Shown: positions 1-7,663 of the stretch, in pieces
Position numbering within the stretch: position 1 is the first letter of the stretch
Layout: the number at the start of each line of letters is the position of its first letter
DNA from: an uncultured Collinsella sp.
Lineage (GTDB): Bacteria; Actinomycetota; Coriobacteriia; Coriobacteriales; Coriobacteriaceae
Direction: 5' to 3'
Length of the DNA stretch: 63,965 nucleotides
NCBI GenBank assembly: GCA_902470905.1
Contig: CABRIC010000007.1
Span: 1-63,965 of the forward strand
Notes under the pieces: generated by a model
Seen by the model: the letters and a program-made list of their open reading frames with translations, nothing else
Database searches by the model: none
What the model was told of the DNA's origin: nothing
Program-made: the position numbers and the translations under genes

Positions 1-46
1 TACACAAGGAGTATCGTCGGCAGCGTCAGATGTGTATAAGAGACAG
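1..46 (+). other. Illumina Nextera adapter with i5 index (artefact)
   Basis: Positions 14-46 match the Nextera read-1 adapter: a 14-nt part (14-27) followed by the 19-nt transposon mosaic end at 28-46. The 8 nt before it (AAGGAGTA, 6-13) match the S507/N507 i5 index as I remember it, and TACAC (1-5) is the end of the P5 oligo. None of this is genomic; the real sequence starts at 47. Confidence 0.97.
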
Positions 47-1573
47 CAAGAGCACCAGGCATGCAAGCCCCACCGCCATAGGACGTGCGCGGGGACGCGG
101 CCACCAGACCGGCAGAGCCGCCAGCACACACGGCACTAGGTAAATCCACATGCTATCGGGCGGCACACTCACGGATGCACCCGGCACGGCGGCAAACAGC
201 TGCTCGAAAAACAGCGCGCAACGGGCGGCAATCATGGGCACAACGAGCGCCCAAGTCCGCAACGGCGCCACGAGCGAAAAGGGAACCAGCACGATCGACA
301 CAGCAAGCAGTACGCTCACCACCGGACCGATGACCGCATTTGCCAACGGAGCAATGAGCGAGAACGTACCGAAGGCAGGAATGGTAATGGGAAGTGTCGC
401 CAGTTGCGAGCACAGCGTGACGGAAAGCATGCCGGCAACGCCCGATGGCAAACCCAGCTCACCCAAAGCGTAGGTCGCATAGGGACAAAAGCACAGAATG
501 GCTAAGACGCTGGCGCATGAAAGTTGAAAGCCCATCTCGAACAGCACCGTCGGCCGCAGTAGCACAAAGATGGACATGGTTACGAAGAGTGCCGATGCGC
601 CGTGCCGGCGACGCCCCGCGCCGTTTACAACAAGCGTAGCGAACACCATGCAGCACGCGCGCACGGCCGAGGGAGACGCGCCCGTAAAGGCAGCGTAGCC
701 CACAAGCGTTATCGCCAATATCGCCCGCTGAAGACCACGTGAGCACCGAGTCTTTTGCAATACACCCTCGATTACAAACCCCACGATAGCCAAATGGCTG
801 CCCGAGACGGCGATAAGATGCGCCGTTCCCGTTACCGAAAACCAGTCGCCCGCCGGCTGGGCGCGTAGCTCGGCCGAACGACCGCAGACGACACCGGCTA
901 TGAGCGCACGCGCCGGGTCGGTCGCAGGCGCGATGGACGCAAACAGCTCATTTCGCAGCCGAAGCAGCGGCCCCGGAGAGCCCTCATCGGCCGACACAAT
1001 CCGAACGACTTTAACCTTGCGCACCTCGCCTCGGAGCACGCGCGATCGTCCATACGCATCGTTCTCAAAACGTGAAACGCGACCGATAACACGCACGTGC
1101 GCCCCGACCTTGAGCTCGCGGTCGCACGATAGGCGAACCGTTGCCAAGTTCTTACCGTCCGCGCGTGCCTCGCAGGTATAGGAATACACGTCGTCGTTTA
1201 TGGATGGATCGCCCTGCACGATAAACTCGTGGCTGCTTGCCGCTCGACCGTCGAGCGCCTTCGAGGCGCTGAGCGCACCCACAGCCCACCACGCCGAGAC
1301 GACCGCTCCCGCCACGAGACCGACGGACGCGGCATACAACCACCGCTTCAAAGGGGCAAGCCGCGCACAAGATTGAGCCAGCACAACGAATACCGCCGCC
1401 GCAACGGGAATGGCCCATAGCAGCCCGACCGCCGGCGCCCGCTCCCTCAGCAGCGCATCAGCGGCCACGTTGAGCACCAAGGCGCAGCTCATGCACATGC
1501 CGGCACACAAGGCCATCGTCCACGGAAGCAGGGGCCGCGGAGGCATCACACGCTCGCGCTCCGTCGCACTCAT
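47..1573 (-). CDS. comEC: ComEC/Rec2 DNA-uptake channel, C-terminus cut off
   Basis: Polytopic membrane protein expected to form the channel that carries single-stranded DNA across the cytoplasmic membrane during transformation. The visible part has N-terminal membrane helices, a soluble OB-like domain (the stretch with a double Cys, CEARADGK...SCDRELK) and then the competence domain, with the typical HLIAVSGSHLAIVGF motif and a run of helices. Family members usually run to 700-800 residues with a C-terminal metallo-beta-lactamase-like domain. That part is missing because the contig ends here, and the last six codons of the open frame (LSLIHI) are adapter. The ATG at 1573 overlaps the comEA stop as ATGA, which suggests coupling; an in-frame ATG at 1585 is the alternative. 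Confidence 0.93.
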
Positions 1574-2283
1574 ACGCAGATGCAATCTTTGATTTTGGCA
1601 AGCTTCTTCTCGCCGATTCCCGACACACGCATCAGATCGTCAACCGAGGCAAAAGCACCGTTCTTTGTCCGTTCATCGATAATCGACTGGGCCATGGAGG
1701 GACCGATGCCCGAGAGCGTCTGCAGCTCTGCCGCGCTTGCCGTATTGATGTTTACTAGGCCTGTTGCGCCACTCACGCCCGATGATGTGGAAGCCCCACC
1801 ATCAACACCGGCTTCCGCAATGGACGCCTGCTGCTCCCCCACCGTTGGAACATGGATTTTTTGTCCATCAGTGACCTTAGATGCCCGATTAAGCCCCGTA
1901 ACGTCAGCCTCGGGCGCCAGCCCGCCGGCGGCATCGATCGCCTGGGATACCCGTGCCCCGTCTTTGAGCCTGTATACACCGGGCGACACAACGGCGCCAT
2001 CGACATCGACATAGACCTCTGCCGCGGCAGAAGCCTTAGTCGAAGAGCCTTCGGATGTCTTTCCGCTCGAAGCATCGCCGGATCCCGGCTCCACTAACGA
2101 GCCCGTACCATCAGTGCGCTCAAACGACACACCGCCGGCACCGCCGCCAAGGTTCGCCATCGCCAAGCCGCTCGCCATCGCAATGACGCCCAGCATCGCC
2201 ACCACCACAGCCTTATGACCGAGCAGCTTGCCCGCCCAGCGGTCCATCTTTTTGACCCGTTCGTGTTGTTCGCGCTGCGCCAT
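1570..2283 (-). CDS. comEA: ComEA helix-hairpin-helix DNA-binding competence protein
   Basis: Membrane-anchored receptor that binds incoming double-stranded DNA at the cell surface. The order is a short cytosolic N-terminus, one membrane helix (AVVVAMLGVIAMASGLAMA), a low-complexity Ser/Gly/Ala linker, an SLBB-type domain (VYVDVDGAVVSPGVYRL...IHVPT) and a C-terminal ComEA helix-hairpin-helix pair beginning VNINTASAAELQTLSGIGPSMAQ. The start MAQREQ is chosen because GGGAGG lies 7 nt upstream; longer in-frame starts lack such a site and would run into the regulatory region. About 237 residues. First gene of an operon with comEC. Confidence 0.94.
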   Translation of the reverse strand: MAQREQHERVKKMDRWAGKLLGHKAVVVAMLGVIAMASGLAMANLGGGAGGVSFERTDGTGSLVEPGSGDASSGKTSEGSSTKASAAAEVYVDVDGAVVSPGVYRLKDGARVSQAIDAAGGLAPEADVTGLNRASKVTDGQKIHVPTVGEQQASIAEAGVDGGASTSSGVSGATGLVNINTASAAELQTLSGIGPSMAQSIIDERTKNGAFASVDDLMRVSGIGEKKLAKIKDCICV

Positions 2284-2358
2284 AGCAAAACCTCCCAACA
2301 ACATCGTGTCAGGAAAAGAGCCCTGCAACAGCCATGCTTCAAAACCGGTTTTCGCAGT

Positions 2359-2378
2359 CAAACCAAAAGCTGACCAAA
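2359..2378 (-). promoter_or_regulatory. 20-nt motif shared with the yraN-comM-dprA operon
   Basis: On the minus strand this reads TTTGGTCAGCTTTTGGTTTG and is identical to 30719-30738. It holds TTTGGT twice with an 11-nt period, one helical turn, and ends 75 nt before the comEA start. A perfect 12-nt palindrome, AAAACCGGTTTT (2341-2352), lies just downstream. I see no convincing -10 element. Inferred to be the operator or promoter core of a competence regulon. Confidence 0.6.
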
Positions 2379-2452
2379 ACCTTGCACAAATCTGTCCATT
2401 TATTCAGACACACGTCAGCAAATGAACACTTAGCCGCAAAATGCCCAGATAG

Positions 2453-2486
2453 CAAAAGACCGACGATGCAAGAGCATCGTCGGTCT
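2453..2486 (-). terminator. Intrinsic terminator after thiI
   Basis: Perfect 13-bp stem (2457-2469 with 2474-2486) and a 4-nt loop. Read on the minus strand, the stem runs into a short T-run (TTTTGC). It lies 11 nt past the thiI stop and separates the thiI and comEA transcription units. Confidence 0.85.
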
Positions 2487-2496
2487 ATGCACAAAT

Positions 2497-3741
2497 TTAC
2501 TCGTGATCTTGGTAAATCTCACGCGGAGCAAGCTCCGAATGTTTGCGTTTTAAGGTCTTAGGGGCCTTATACGTGTTGCTTTCGAAGTCGATGTACTCGG
2601 TCTGCTTGAGTAGGCGCTCGATCATCTCCTCGTGATCGAACAACTCCCAGGCCTCATGCACGGCATCGAGTTTAGCGTGCGTCTCGGGACGACGCGGCAT
2701 AAACAGCGTGCAGCAGTCGGGAGCGGCCTCAGTCGAGATATCGAACGTACCAATCTCCTCGGCGCGCGCGATAATCTCCTGCTTGTCCGAACCGATGAGC
2801 GGACGGAACACGGGGATCTTCACGGCCTCGTTAACGGCCATGATATTCTCAAGCGTTTGGGAGGCAACCTGTCCAAGCGATTCGCCCGTCACGATGGCCT
2901 TGGCGCCCTCGATGTGTGCAATGCGCTCGGCAACCGAATACATAATGCGGCGATACATGATCACGCGCAGGTTGCTGGGACAGGTGACCGAAATCTCACG
3001 CTGGCAATCGCCAAACGGCACCACGTACAGGCGGCCGATCTGGACACCCGGCTCAAGCGCACGGATGATGTCCTGCACCAAATACTCGCTCGTGTCGGGC
3101 GTCTGCGGACGACCTGAGAAATGTACCGGCACGCACACCGCGCCGCGACGCGCGAGCATCCAGGTCGCCACCGGAGAATCAATACCCGACGACAGCAGCG
3201 TCACGACCTTGCCGGCAGAACCCACCGGCAGACCGCCCACGCCGCGCTCGGAGCGCGCGTACACATAAACGCTACCCTGGACCACCAGTACGTGCACCAT
3301 CGCATCGGGGTCGTGCATTTGAACCTTTTTATCGGGGAAGGCCTCGCACAGCACCTCGCCCACCTGACGATTGATGTCAATCGAGGTGAGCTCATAGTCG
3401 GTATTGGAGCGCTTGGCGTGCACCTTAAACGAATCGAAGGAACCAAACTCGCGCAGCGCCTTCACGGCGGCGGCACAGTACTCCTGAGGGTCACGATTGG
3501 TGTGATACGCCAAAGACACACGAGCAACGCCGGGAACGGTGCGAATGACACGCGCCGCCTCGTCGGCCTGATGCTCGTTAAAGGTCACGAGGATATAACC
3601 GGAAATTCGAGACACGGCATTCACGGAAAAGGCGGCCAAGGCCGCCTTGATGTTATCCATGAGGATATGCTCAAAATGTGCGCGGTTCTTACCCTTCAGT
3701 CCAACCTCGTGATAGTGGACCAGGCAGACGCGAGCCGCCAT
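2497..3741 (-). CDS. thiI: tRNA 4-thiouridine synthetase ThiI, no rhodanese domain
   Basis: Adenylates and thiolates U8 of tRNA, and in many bacteria supplies sulfur for thiamine synthesis. The N-terminal ferredoxin-like and THUMP regions (about residues 1-165) are followed by the PP-loop ATP pyrophosphatase motif SSGIDSP (about 184). A Cys pair in PDCCTLF is near residue 345. At 414 residues it lacks the C-terminal rhodanese domain of the E. coli enzyme, so persulfide transfer would need another partner, as known for Firmicute-type ThiI. It follows rpoZ with no gap (TAA then ATG) and is the last gene of mihF-gmk-rpoZ-thiI. Confidence 0.93.
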   Translation of the reverse strand: MAARVCLVHYHEVGLKGKNRAHFEHILMDNIKAALAAFSVNAVSRISGYILVTFNEHQADEAARVIRTVPGVARVSLAYHTNRDPQEYCAAAVKALREFGSFDSFKVHAKRSNTDYELTSIDINRQVGEVLCEAFPDKKVQMHDPDAMVHVLVVQGSVYVYARSERGVGGLPVGSAGKVVTLLSSGIDSPVATWMLARRGAVCVPVHFSGRPQTPDTSEYLVQDIIRALEPGVQIGRLYVVPFGDCQREISVTCPSNLRVIMYRRIMYSVAERIAHIEGAKAIVTGESLGQVASQTLENIMAVNEAVKIPVFRPLIGSDKQEIIARAEEIGTFDISTEAAPDCCTLFMPRRPETHAKLDAVHEAWELFDHEEMIERLLKQTEYIDFESNTYKAPKTLKRKHSELAPREIYQDHE

Positions 3742-4023
3742 TTAGGCTTCAGCAACCTTGTGGCCGAGCGCCTTCTCGTAACGGGCCTCGTCGTAAGAGA
3801 TGTCGCCGTCGACAATCTCGTCCATAGCCATCGAGATGGTGTCGGCACCGGAAAGCCCGATGGTGATGTCATCGACATCCTGGACGGCAAGCACGCGGTT
3901 GTGCTGGCCACGCAGCATGCTATTGATGTCGCAGGCGCGCTTGGAGGCAAGCGAAGCGAGCAGGAAGCGGTTGTGATCGGTCTTCTCCAGAAGATCGTCA
4001 ATGCAAGGCTTTACAACGGACAC
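3742..4023 (-). CDS. rpoZ: RNA polymerase omega subunit
   Basis: Small subunit that helps the beta-prime subunit fold and assemble into RNA polymerase. The 93-residue product has the family pattern: KPCIDDLLEKTDHNRFLLASLASKRA at the N-terminus, then the helix containing the residues DEARYEKA near the end. It starts with GTG, preceded by GAGGTCC. The gmk-rpoZ order is typical of actinobacteria and Firmicutes. The gap to gmk is 5 nt. Confidence 0.92.
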   Translation of the reverse strand: MSVVKPCIDDLLEKTDHNRFLLASLASKRACDINSMLRGQHNRVLAVQDVDDITIGLSGADTISMAMDEIVDGDISYDEARYEKALGHKVAEA

Positions 4024-4028
4024 GGACC

Positions 4029-4598
4029 TCAGATCCTTTCATGCATATCGAGAACGCGAACGAGCTCATCGGTCGCGCGGTCGAGATCGTCATTTACCAC
4101 GACGTCGTCGTAGCGGTCGGCAAGGGCAAGCTCATCGGCGGCGTTTGCCATACGCAGCTCAATCGTCTCGGGCGTCTCGGTACCGCGACCGACTAGACGC
4201 TCGCGGAGTACCTCAAGCGAAGGCGGCTTGATAAAGATCAACACGGCCTCGGGGAAACGCTCCTTCACCTGCAGGGCGCCCTGGACATCGATCTCCAAAA
4301 TCAGAGATGCGCCAGAGGCGAGCTTGGATGTGACCTCGCTCACCAACGTGCCGTAGCAGTTACCGTGGACCTCGGCCCACTCAACAAACTCACCGTTTGC
4401 CACGCGGCGGTCGAACTCCTCGCGCGTCAGAAAAAAGTAGTTGACGCCGTCGACCTCACCTTTGCGTGGTGCTCGCGTGGTAGCCGAAACCGTCAGGCCC
4501 AGGTTCGAGCGGCGCTCGCGCACACGAGTGACGAGCGTACCCTTCCCTGCGCCTGACGGTCCAGAAATCACAAAGAGCTTGGAATCCTGAGCGCTCAC
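4029..4598 (-). CDS. gmk: Guanylate kinase
   Basis: Phosphorylates GMP to GDP with ATP in purine salvage and synthesis. The P-loop GPSGAGKGT is at residues 13-21, followed by the conserved TTRAPRKGEVDGVNYFF segment that binds GMP and the lid region. At 189 residues it is of usual length. The GTG start directly follows the mihF stop, so it is probably coupled to it. Context: mihF-gmk-rpoZ-thiI operon. Confidence 0.95.
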   Translation of the reverse strand: MSAQDSKLFVISGPSGAGKGTLVTRVRERRSNLGLTVSATTRAPRKGEVDGVNYFFLTREEFDRRVANGEFVEWAEVHGNCYGTLVSEVTSKLASGASLILEIDVQGALQVKERFPEAVLIFIKPPSLEVLRERLVGRGTETPETIELRMANAADELALADRYDDVVVNDDLDRATDELVRVLDMHERI

Positions 4599-4907
4599 TT
4601 ATTTGGTCAGCTGCTCGAGGAGCTGCTCGCGCTGACGGACGCCGAGGCCCTGGACGCGACGGGTAGCGGAGATACCAAGCTCCTCCATGATCTTGGCGGC
4701 CTTGGCCTTGCCATAACCAGGAAGAGACTCGATGAGGGTGGAAACCTTCATGCGGGAAGCGATGGGGTCATCGGAGTTGAGCACGGACTCGAGGGACTTC
4801 TCGCCCTTCTTGATCTGCTCGCGAAGCTCAGCGCGGGCGTGACGTGCGGCAGCAGCCTTCTCAAGAGCCTGCTTACGCTGCTCATCGGTAAGCTGAGGGA
4901 GTGCCAT
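4599..4907 (-). CDS. mihF: Actinobacterial-type integration host factor
   Basis: Nucleoid-associated protein of the mycobacterial IHF family, unrelated to E. coli IHF. It binds duplex DNA through a helix-turn-helix and a helix-hairpin-helix-like element; LPGYGKAKAAKIMEELGI is the conserved core and the C-terminus RRVQGLGVRQREQLL is typical. Start MALPQL is chosen because GGAGG lies 5 nt upstream; a start four codons earlier would overlap that site. 102 residues. It is the first gene of the operon and next to gmk, as in actinobacteria generally, which supports the taxonomic call. Confidence 0.92.
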   Translation of the reverse strand: MALPQLTDEQRKQALEKAAAARHARAELREQIKKGEKSLESVLNSDDPIASRMKVSTLIESLPGYGKAKAAKIMEELGISATRRVQGLGVRQREQLLEQLTK

Positions 4908-4995
4908 TCGTACCTCCAAATAGTTGGGTTATATCTGATTCAATAATTGGCATTTTAGCACGTAGAACGTACAAAATGCCCAATCGCGGCTCCAT

Positions 4996-5024
4996 AGGTT
5001 AGACGATACCCGCAAAAAGTGCAA
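4996..5024 (-). promoter_or_regulatory. Possible promoter of mihF-gmk-rpoZ-thiI
   Basis: Minus-strand TTGCAC (5019-5024), a 17-nt spacer and TAACCT (4996-5001), about 90 nt before mihF. The match to consensus is moderate. Confidence 0.35.
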
Positions 5025-5043
5025 TATACTGCGCCCAAAGTTA

Positions 5044-5101
5044 AGCCCCTGACCTGCGATTCCACACAAAGGATGGGAAAGTTTACGCAGGCACAGGGGC
5101 T
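5044..5101. terminator. Long imperfect hairpin between pyrF and mihF
   Basis: AGCCCCTG (5044-5051) pairs with CAGGGGCT (5094-5101), and inside it CCTGCG pairs with CGCAGG, leaving a loop of about 27 nt. The side that would follow the pyr transcript has only a weak T-run, while the plus side reads TATTTTGTG. It probably ends the pyrF transcript or insulates the two operons. The rest of 4908-5146 shows nothing else I can name. Confidence 0.5.
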
Positions 5102-5146
5102 ATTTTGTGCTAATGAGACCCAAAAGTGGTGACTTAGGGGAATCTT

Positions 5147-5863
5147 TTACGCGATGTTTTCGACCAGCTCGGCGACAATGGCGTCAAAGGCGGCAACCGG
5201 ATCGTCGGCGCCGGTGATGGGACGGCCCACCACAATGTGGCTTGCGCCACGCTCGATAGCCTGGGAAGGCGTCGCCACGCGGGACTGGTCGCCTAAGGCG
5301 GCACCCACCGGACGCACACCCGGAGTCACGATCAGGGCATCAGGACCCAGCAGCTCACGCATGTCGTGAGCCTCCATCGGCGAGCACACGATGCCATCGA
5401 TGCCGTTGGCCTGAGCGAGCTTTGCCAGGCGGGCGGCCTCCTCGGCCACCGGCGACTCGACGCCAATCTCGCTCAAGGCATCCTGATTCATGCTCGTGAG
5501 CACGGTGATGGCGACGAGCTTGGCGCGGTCCTCGCGCGCCTCCTCGGCACCCTCGCGGCAGGCAGCGAGCATGGCGCCCGAACCCAAGCCGTGAACCGAG
5601 AGCAGGTCGGCACCGGCAAGCGAGGCCGAACGGGCGGCACCGCGAACCTGATGCGGAATATCATGGAACTTAAGGTCAAGGAAGACCTTAAAGCCCAGGT
5701 CCTTAAAGGTCTTGACGATCTCGGGGCCCTCAGCGTAATAGAGCGTCATACCAACCTTAAGCCAGGCGGCATGGCCCGAAAGCTCGTGGGCAAGCTCGAG
5801 CGCACGCTCGCGGTCGCAGTCGAGAGCGACGATTACGCGGTCGCGGGCATCGGTCTCTAGCAT
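5147..5863 (-). CDS. pyrF: Orotidine 5'-phosphate decarboxylase
   Basis: Last step of UMP synthesis, decarboxylating OMP. It has the beta-barrel signature with catalytic Asp/Lys in FLDLKFHDIPHQV, the N-terminal VIVALDCD and the phosphate-binding IVVGRPITGADDP near the C-terminus. 238 residues, usual length. The ATG overlaps the pyrD stop by 7 nt (ATGCTAG), so translation is probably coupled. Last gene of pyrR-B-C-K-D-F. Confidence 0.96.
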   Translation of the reverse strand: MLETDARDRVIVALDCDRERALELAHELSGHAAWLKVGMTLYYAEGPEIVKTFKDLGFKVFLDLKFHDIPHQVRGAARSASLAGADLLSVHGLGSGAMLAACREGAEEAREDRAKLVAITVLTSMNQDALSEIGVESPVAEEAARLAKLAQANGIDGIVCSPMEAHDMRELLGPDALIVTPGVRPVGAALGDQSRVATPSQAIERGASHIVVGRPITGADDPVAAFDAIVAELVENIA

Positions 5864-6780
5864 TCGAAAGCACCTACCAGTTCGTTGATGTCCTTCACGC
5901 CTTGGGACTCAGCCCAGGCCTCGAGCTCGTGCGCGATCTTGAGCGAAGCGCACGGATCGACGAAGTTGGCCATGCCGACCGACACGCAGGTGGCGCCGGC
6001 CAGGATAAACTCGGCCGCATCCTCGCCGGTCATGACACCGCCGACGCCGTTGATGGGGATATCGACGGCCTGGGCAACCTCCCAGACCATGCGCACGGCG
6101 ATGTGGTGGCACAGCGGGCCCGAAAGGCCGCCCTTGGGCTTGGCCACGCGGGACTTGCGGGTATGGACGTCGATGGCCATGCCCTGAATGGAGTTGATGA
6201 CCGAAAGGCCGTCGGCGCCGGCAGCCTCGAGGGCCTTGGCAATCTCGGCGACGTTGACCGGCGCCATCTTCACGAACAGCGGCTTATCGGTCACCTTGCG
6301 GCAGGCAGCCATAACGGATGAGGCGCCCTCGGGCGTAGAGCCCATGGCGGCACCGCCGGCGGCGATATTAGGGCAGCTCACGTTGATCTCGTAGCCGGCA
6401 GCCCAGGGGCACAGCTCGACATACATCTCGAGCGCGCGGACAAACTCGTCAACGGAGTGGCCGGCAACCTGACAGATGACCTGGCAGCCGTCCTTGGACA
6501 GCTGTTCGAGCCACGGACCGGACTCGCGGGCAAAGGCAGCCACGCCGGGGTTCTGAAGGCCCACGGAGTTGATCATACCGCCGGGAATCTCAGCCATGCG
6601 GGGCGCGGGATTGCCGGGCCAGGGCTCGGCAGCGCAACCCTTGGTGGTGATGGCGCCCAGCTGGGAAACATCAAAGAAGTTCTGGAACTGCCAACCGTAG
6701 CCAAAGGTACCGGCTGCGGTGTTGATGGGGTTCTGCATCTTGACGCCGCCGAAATCGACGGCCATGTTCACGGTACCCAC
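5857..6780 (-). CDS. pyrD: Dihydroorotate dehydrogenase B, catalytic subunit
   Basis: FMN enzyme that oxidises dihydroorotate to orotate. In the class 1B type it works with the FAD/[2Fe-2S] subunit PyrK and NAD+. The sequence shows the barrel start MAVDFGGVKMQNPINTAAGTFGYG, the active-site Cys segment YEINVSCPN and a C-terminal FMN phosphate site (INGVGGVMTGEDAAEF). Two starts are possible: GTG at 6780, which overlaps the pyrK TAG by one base and gives an N-terminus like that of relatives (chosen), or ATG at 6765 without a clear ribosome site. Directly downstream of its partner pyrK. Confidence 0.95.
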   Translation of the reverse strand: MGTVNMAVDFGGVKMQNPINTAAGTFGYGWQFQNFFDVSQLGAITTKGCAAEPWPGNPAPRMAEIPGGMINSVGLQNPGVAAFARESGPWLEQLSKDGCQVICQVAGHSVDEFVRALEMYVELCPWAAGYEINVSCPNIAAGGAAMGSTPEGASSVMAACRKVTDKPLFVKMAPVNVAEIAKALEAAGADGLSVINSIQGMAIDVHTRKSRVAKPKGGLSGPLCHHIAVRMVWEVAQAVDIPINGVGGVMTGEDAAEFILAGATCVSVGMANFVDPCASLKIAHELEAWAESQGVKDINELVGAFEC

Positions 6781-7571
6781 TAGAAGACCACCACCTTGGA
6801 AGCATCGAACACGGGGCCGCACATGCAAGCACCCTTCATACCGTCGACCGTCTCGACATTGCAGGTGTTGCAGGCGCCAAAGCCACAGCTCATCATGCGC
6901 TCAAGCGACACCTCGCAGTACGCACCGGCCTCGGCGGCAGCGGCGGCGACTTTCTTCATCATGACAGCGGGGCCGCAGCTGGCCACATAGTCGTAGCCGC
7001 CCTCGCCGAGCAGCTCGGCTGCCGGGTCGGTGCAAAAACCGTGCGTGCCCAGCGTGCCATCATCGGTGCAAACGTTGACCGTGGCGCCCAGCGCGCGGAA
7101 CTCATCGACACCCACGGCCTTGGACGCGGTGCCAAAGCCCAGGCACACGTCGACGGCCACACCCTGCTCGGAAAGCTTGTCGGCAAGGCACAGCACGGGC
7201 GGAACACCGATGCCACCGGCGACGAGCAGGGCCTTCCTGGTGCCCTCGGGTACCATCCAGCCACGGCCACCGGGGCCCAGCAGGTTAGAGGTGGAGCCAG
7301 GGCCCATCTGGGACAAACGACGGGTATCGTCGCCCACGACGGCGTACCACAGCTCGACGGTGCCGGCCTCGGCGTCGGCGCGGTAGTAGCTCAGGGGCAC
7401 GCGAAGCAGCGAGGACGCATCGCCGGGTACGGCGATGTTCACAAACTGACCGGGCTTGAGCGCACTTGCAAGCTTGGGGGCCGAGATGACGAGCGAGAAG
7501 ATGCCGTCGGCAATCTCCCGGTTCGAGACGACCTCGAAGTCGTGCATGCGTGCAGTGGAAGGTGTGGGCAT
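6780..7571 (-). CDS. pyrK: Dihydroorotate dehydrogenase electron-transfer subunit
   Basis: Ferredoxin-reductase-like subunit that moves electrons from PyrD to NAD+. It has an N-terminal FAD-binding barrel (RVPLSYYR), an NAD-binding Rossmann region starting LLVAGGIGVPPVL, and a C-terminal [2Fe-2S] site with Cys spacing C-x4-C-x2-C...C (MMSCGFGACNTCNVETVDG...CMCGPVF). Start MPTPSTARM has GGAG 5 nt upstream; an earlier in-frame ATG has no such site. 263 residues. One-base overlap with pyrD. Confidence 0.95.
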   Translation of the reverse strand: MPTPSTARMHDFEVVSNREIADGIFSLVISAPKLASALKPGQFVNIAVPGDASSLLRVPLSYYRADAEAGTVELWYAVVGDDTRRLSQMGPGSTSNLLGPGGRGWMVPEGTRKALLVAGGIGVPPVLCLADKLSEQGVAVDVCLGFGTASKAVGVDEFRALGATVNVCTDDGTLGTHGFCTDPAAELLGEGGYDYVASCGPAVMMKKVAAAAAEAGAYCEVSLERMMSCGFGACNTCNVETVDGMKGACMCGPVFDASKVVVF

Positions 7572-7618
7572 AGACGCTCCAATCCCCCATGCGGTTGCAT
7601 GGTCCAAACTAATAGAAA

Positions 7619-7643
7619 GCGCGGCACCGCAAGGGCGCCGCGC
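7619..7643 (-). terminator. GC-rich hairpin between pyrC and pyrK
   Basis: Stem of GCGCGGC with GCCGCGC in the 92-nt pyrC-pyrK gap. Read on the minus strand it runs into TTTCTATT. It could be a partial terminator or an RNA-stability element that sets different levels for pyrRBC and pyrKDF. Confidence 0.4.
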
Positions 7644-7663
7644 ACAAAAGCGATAAGGCTATG

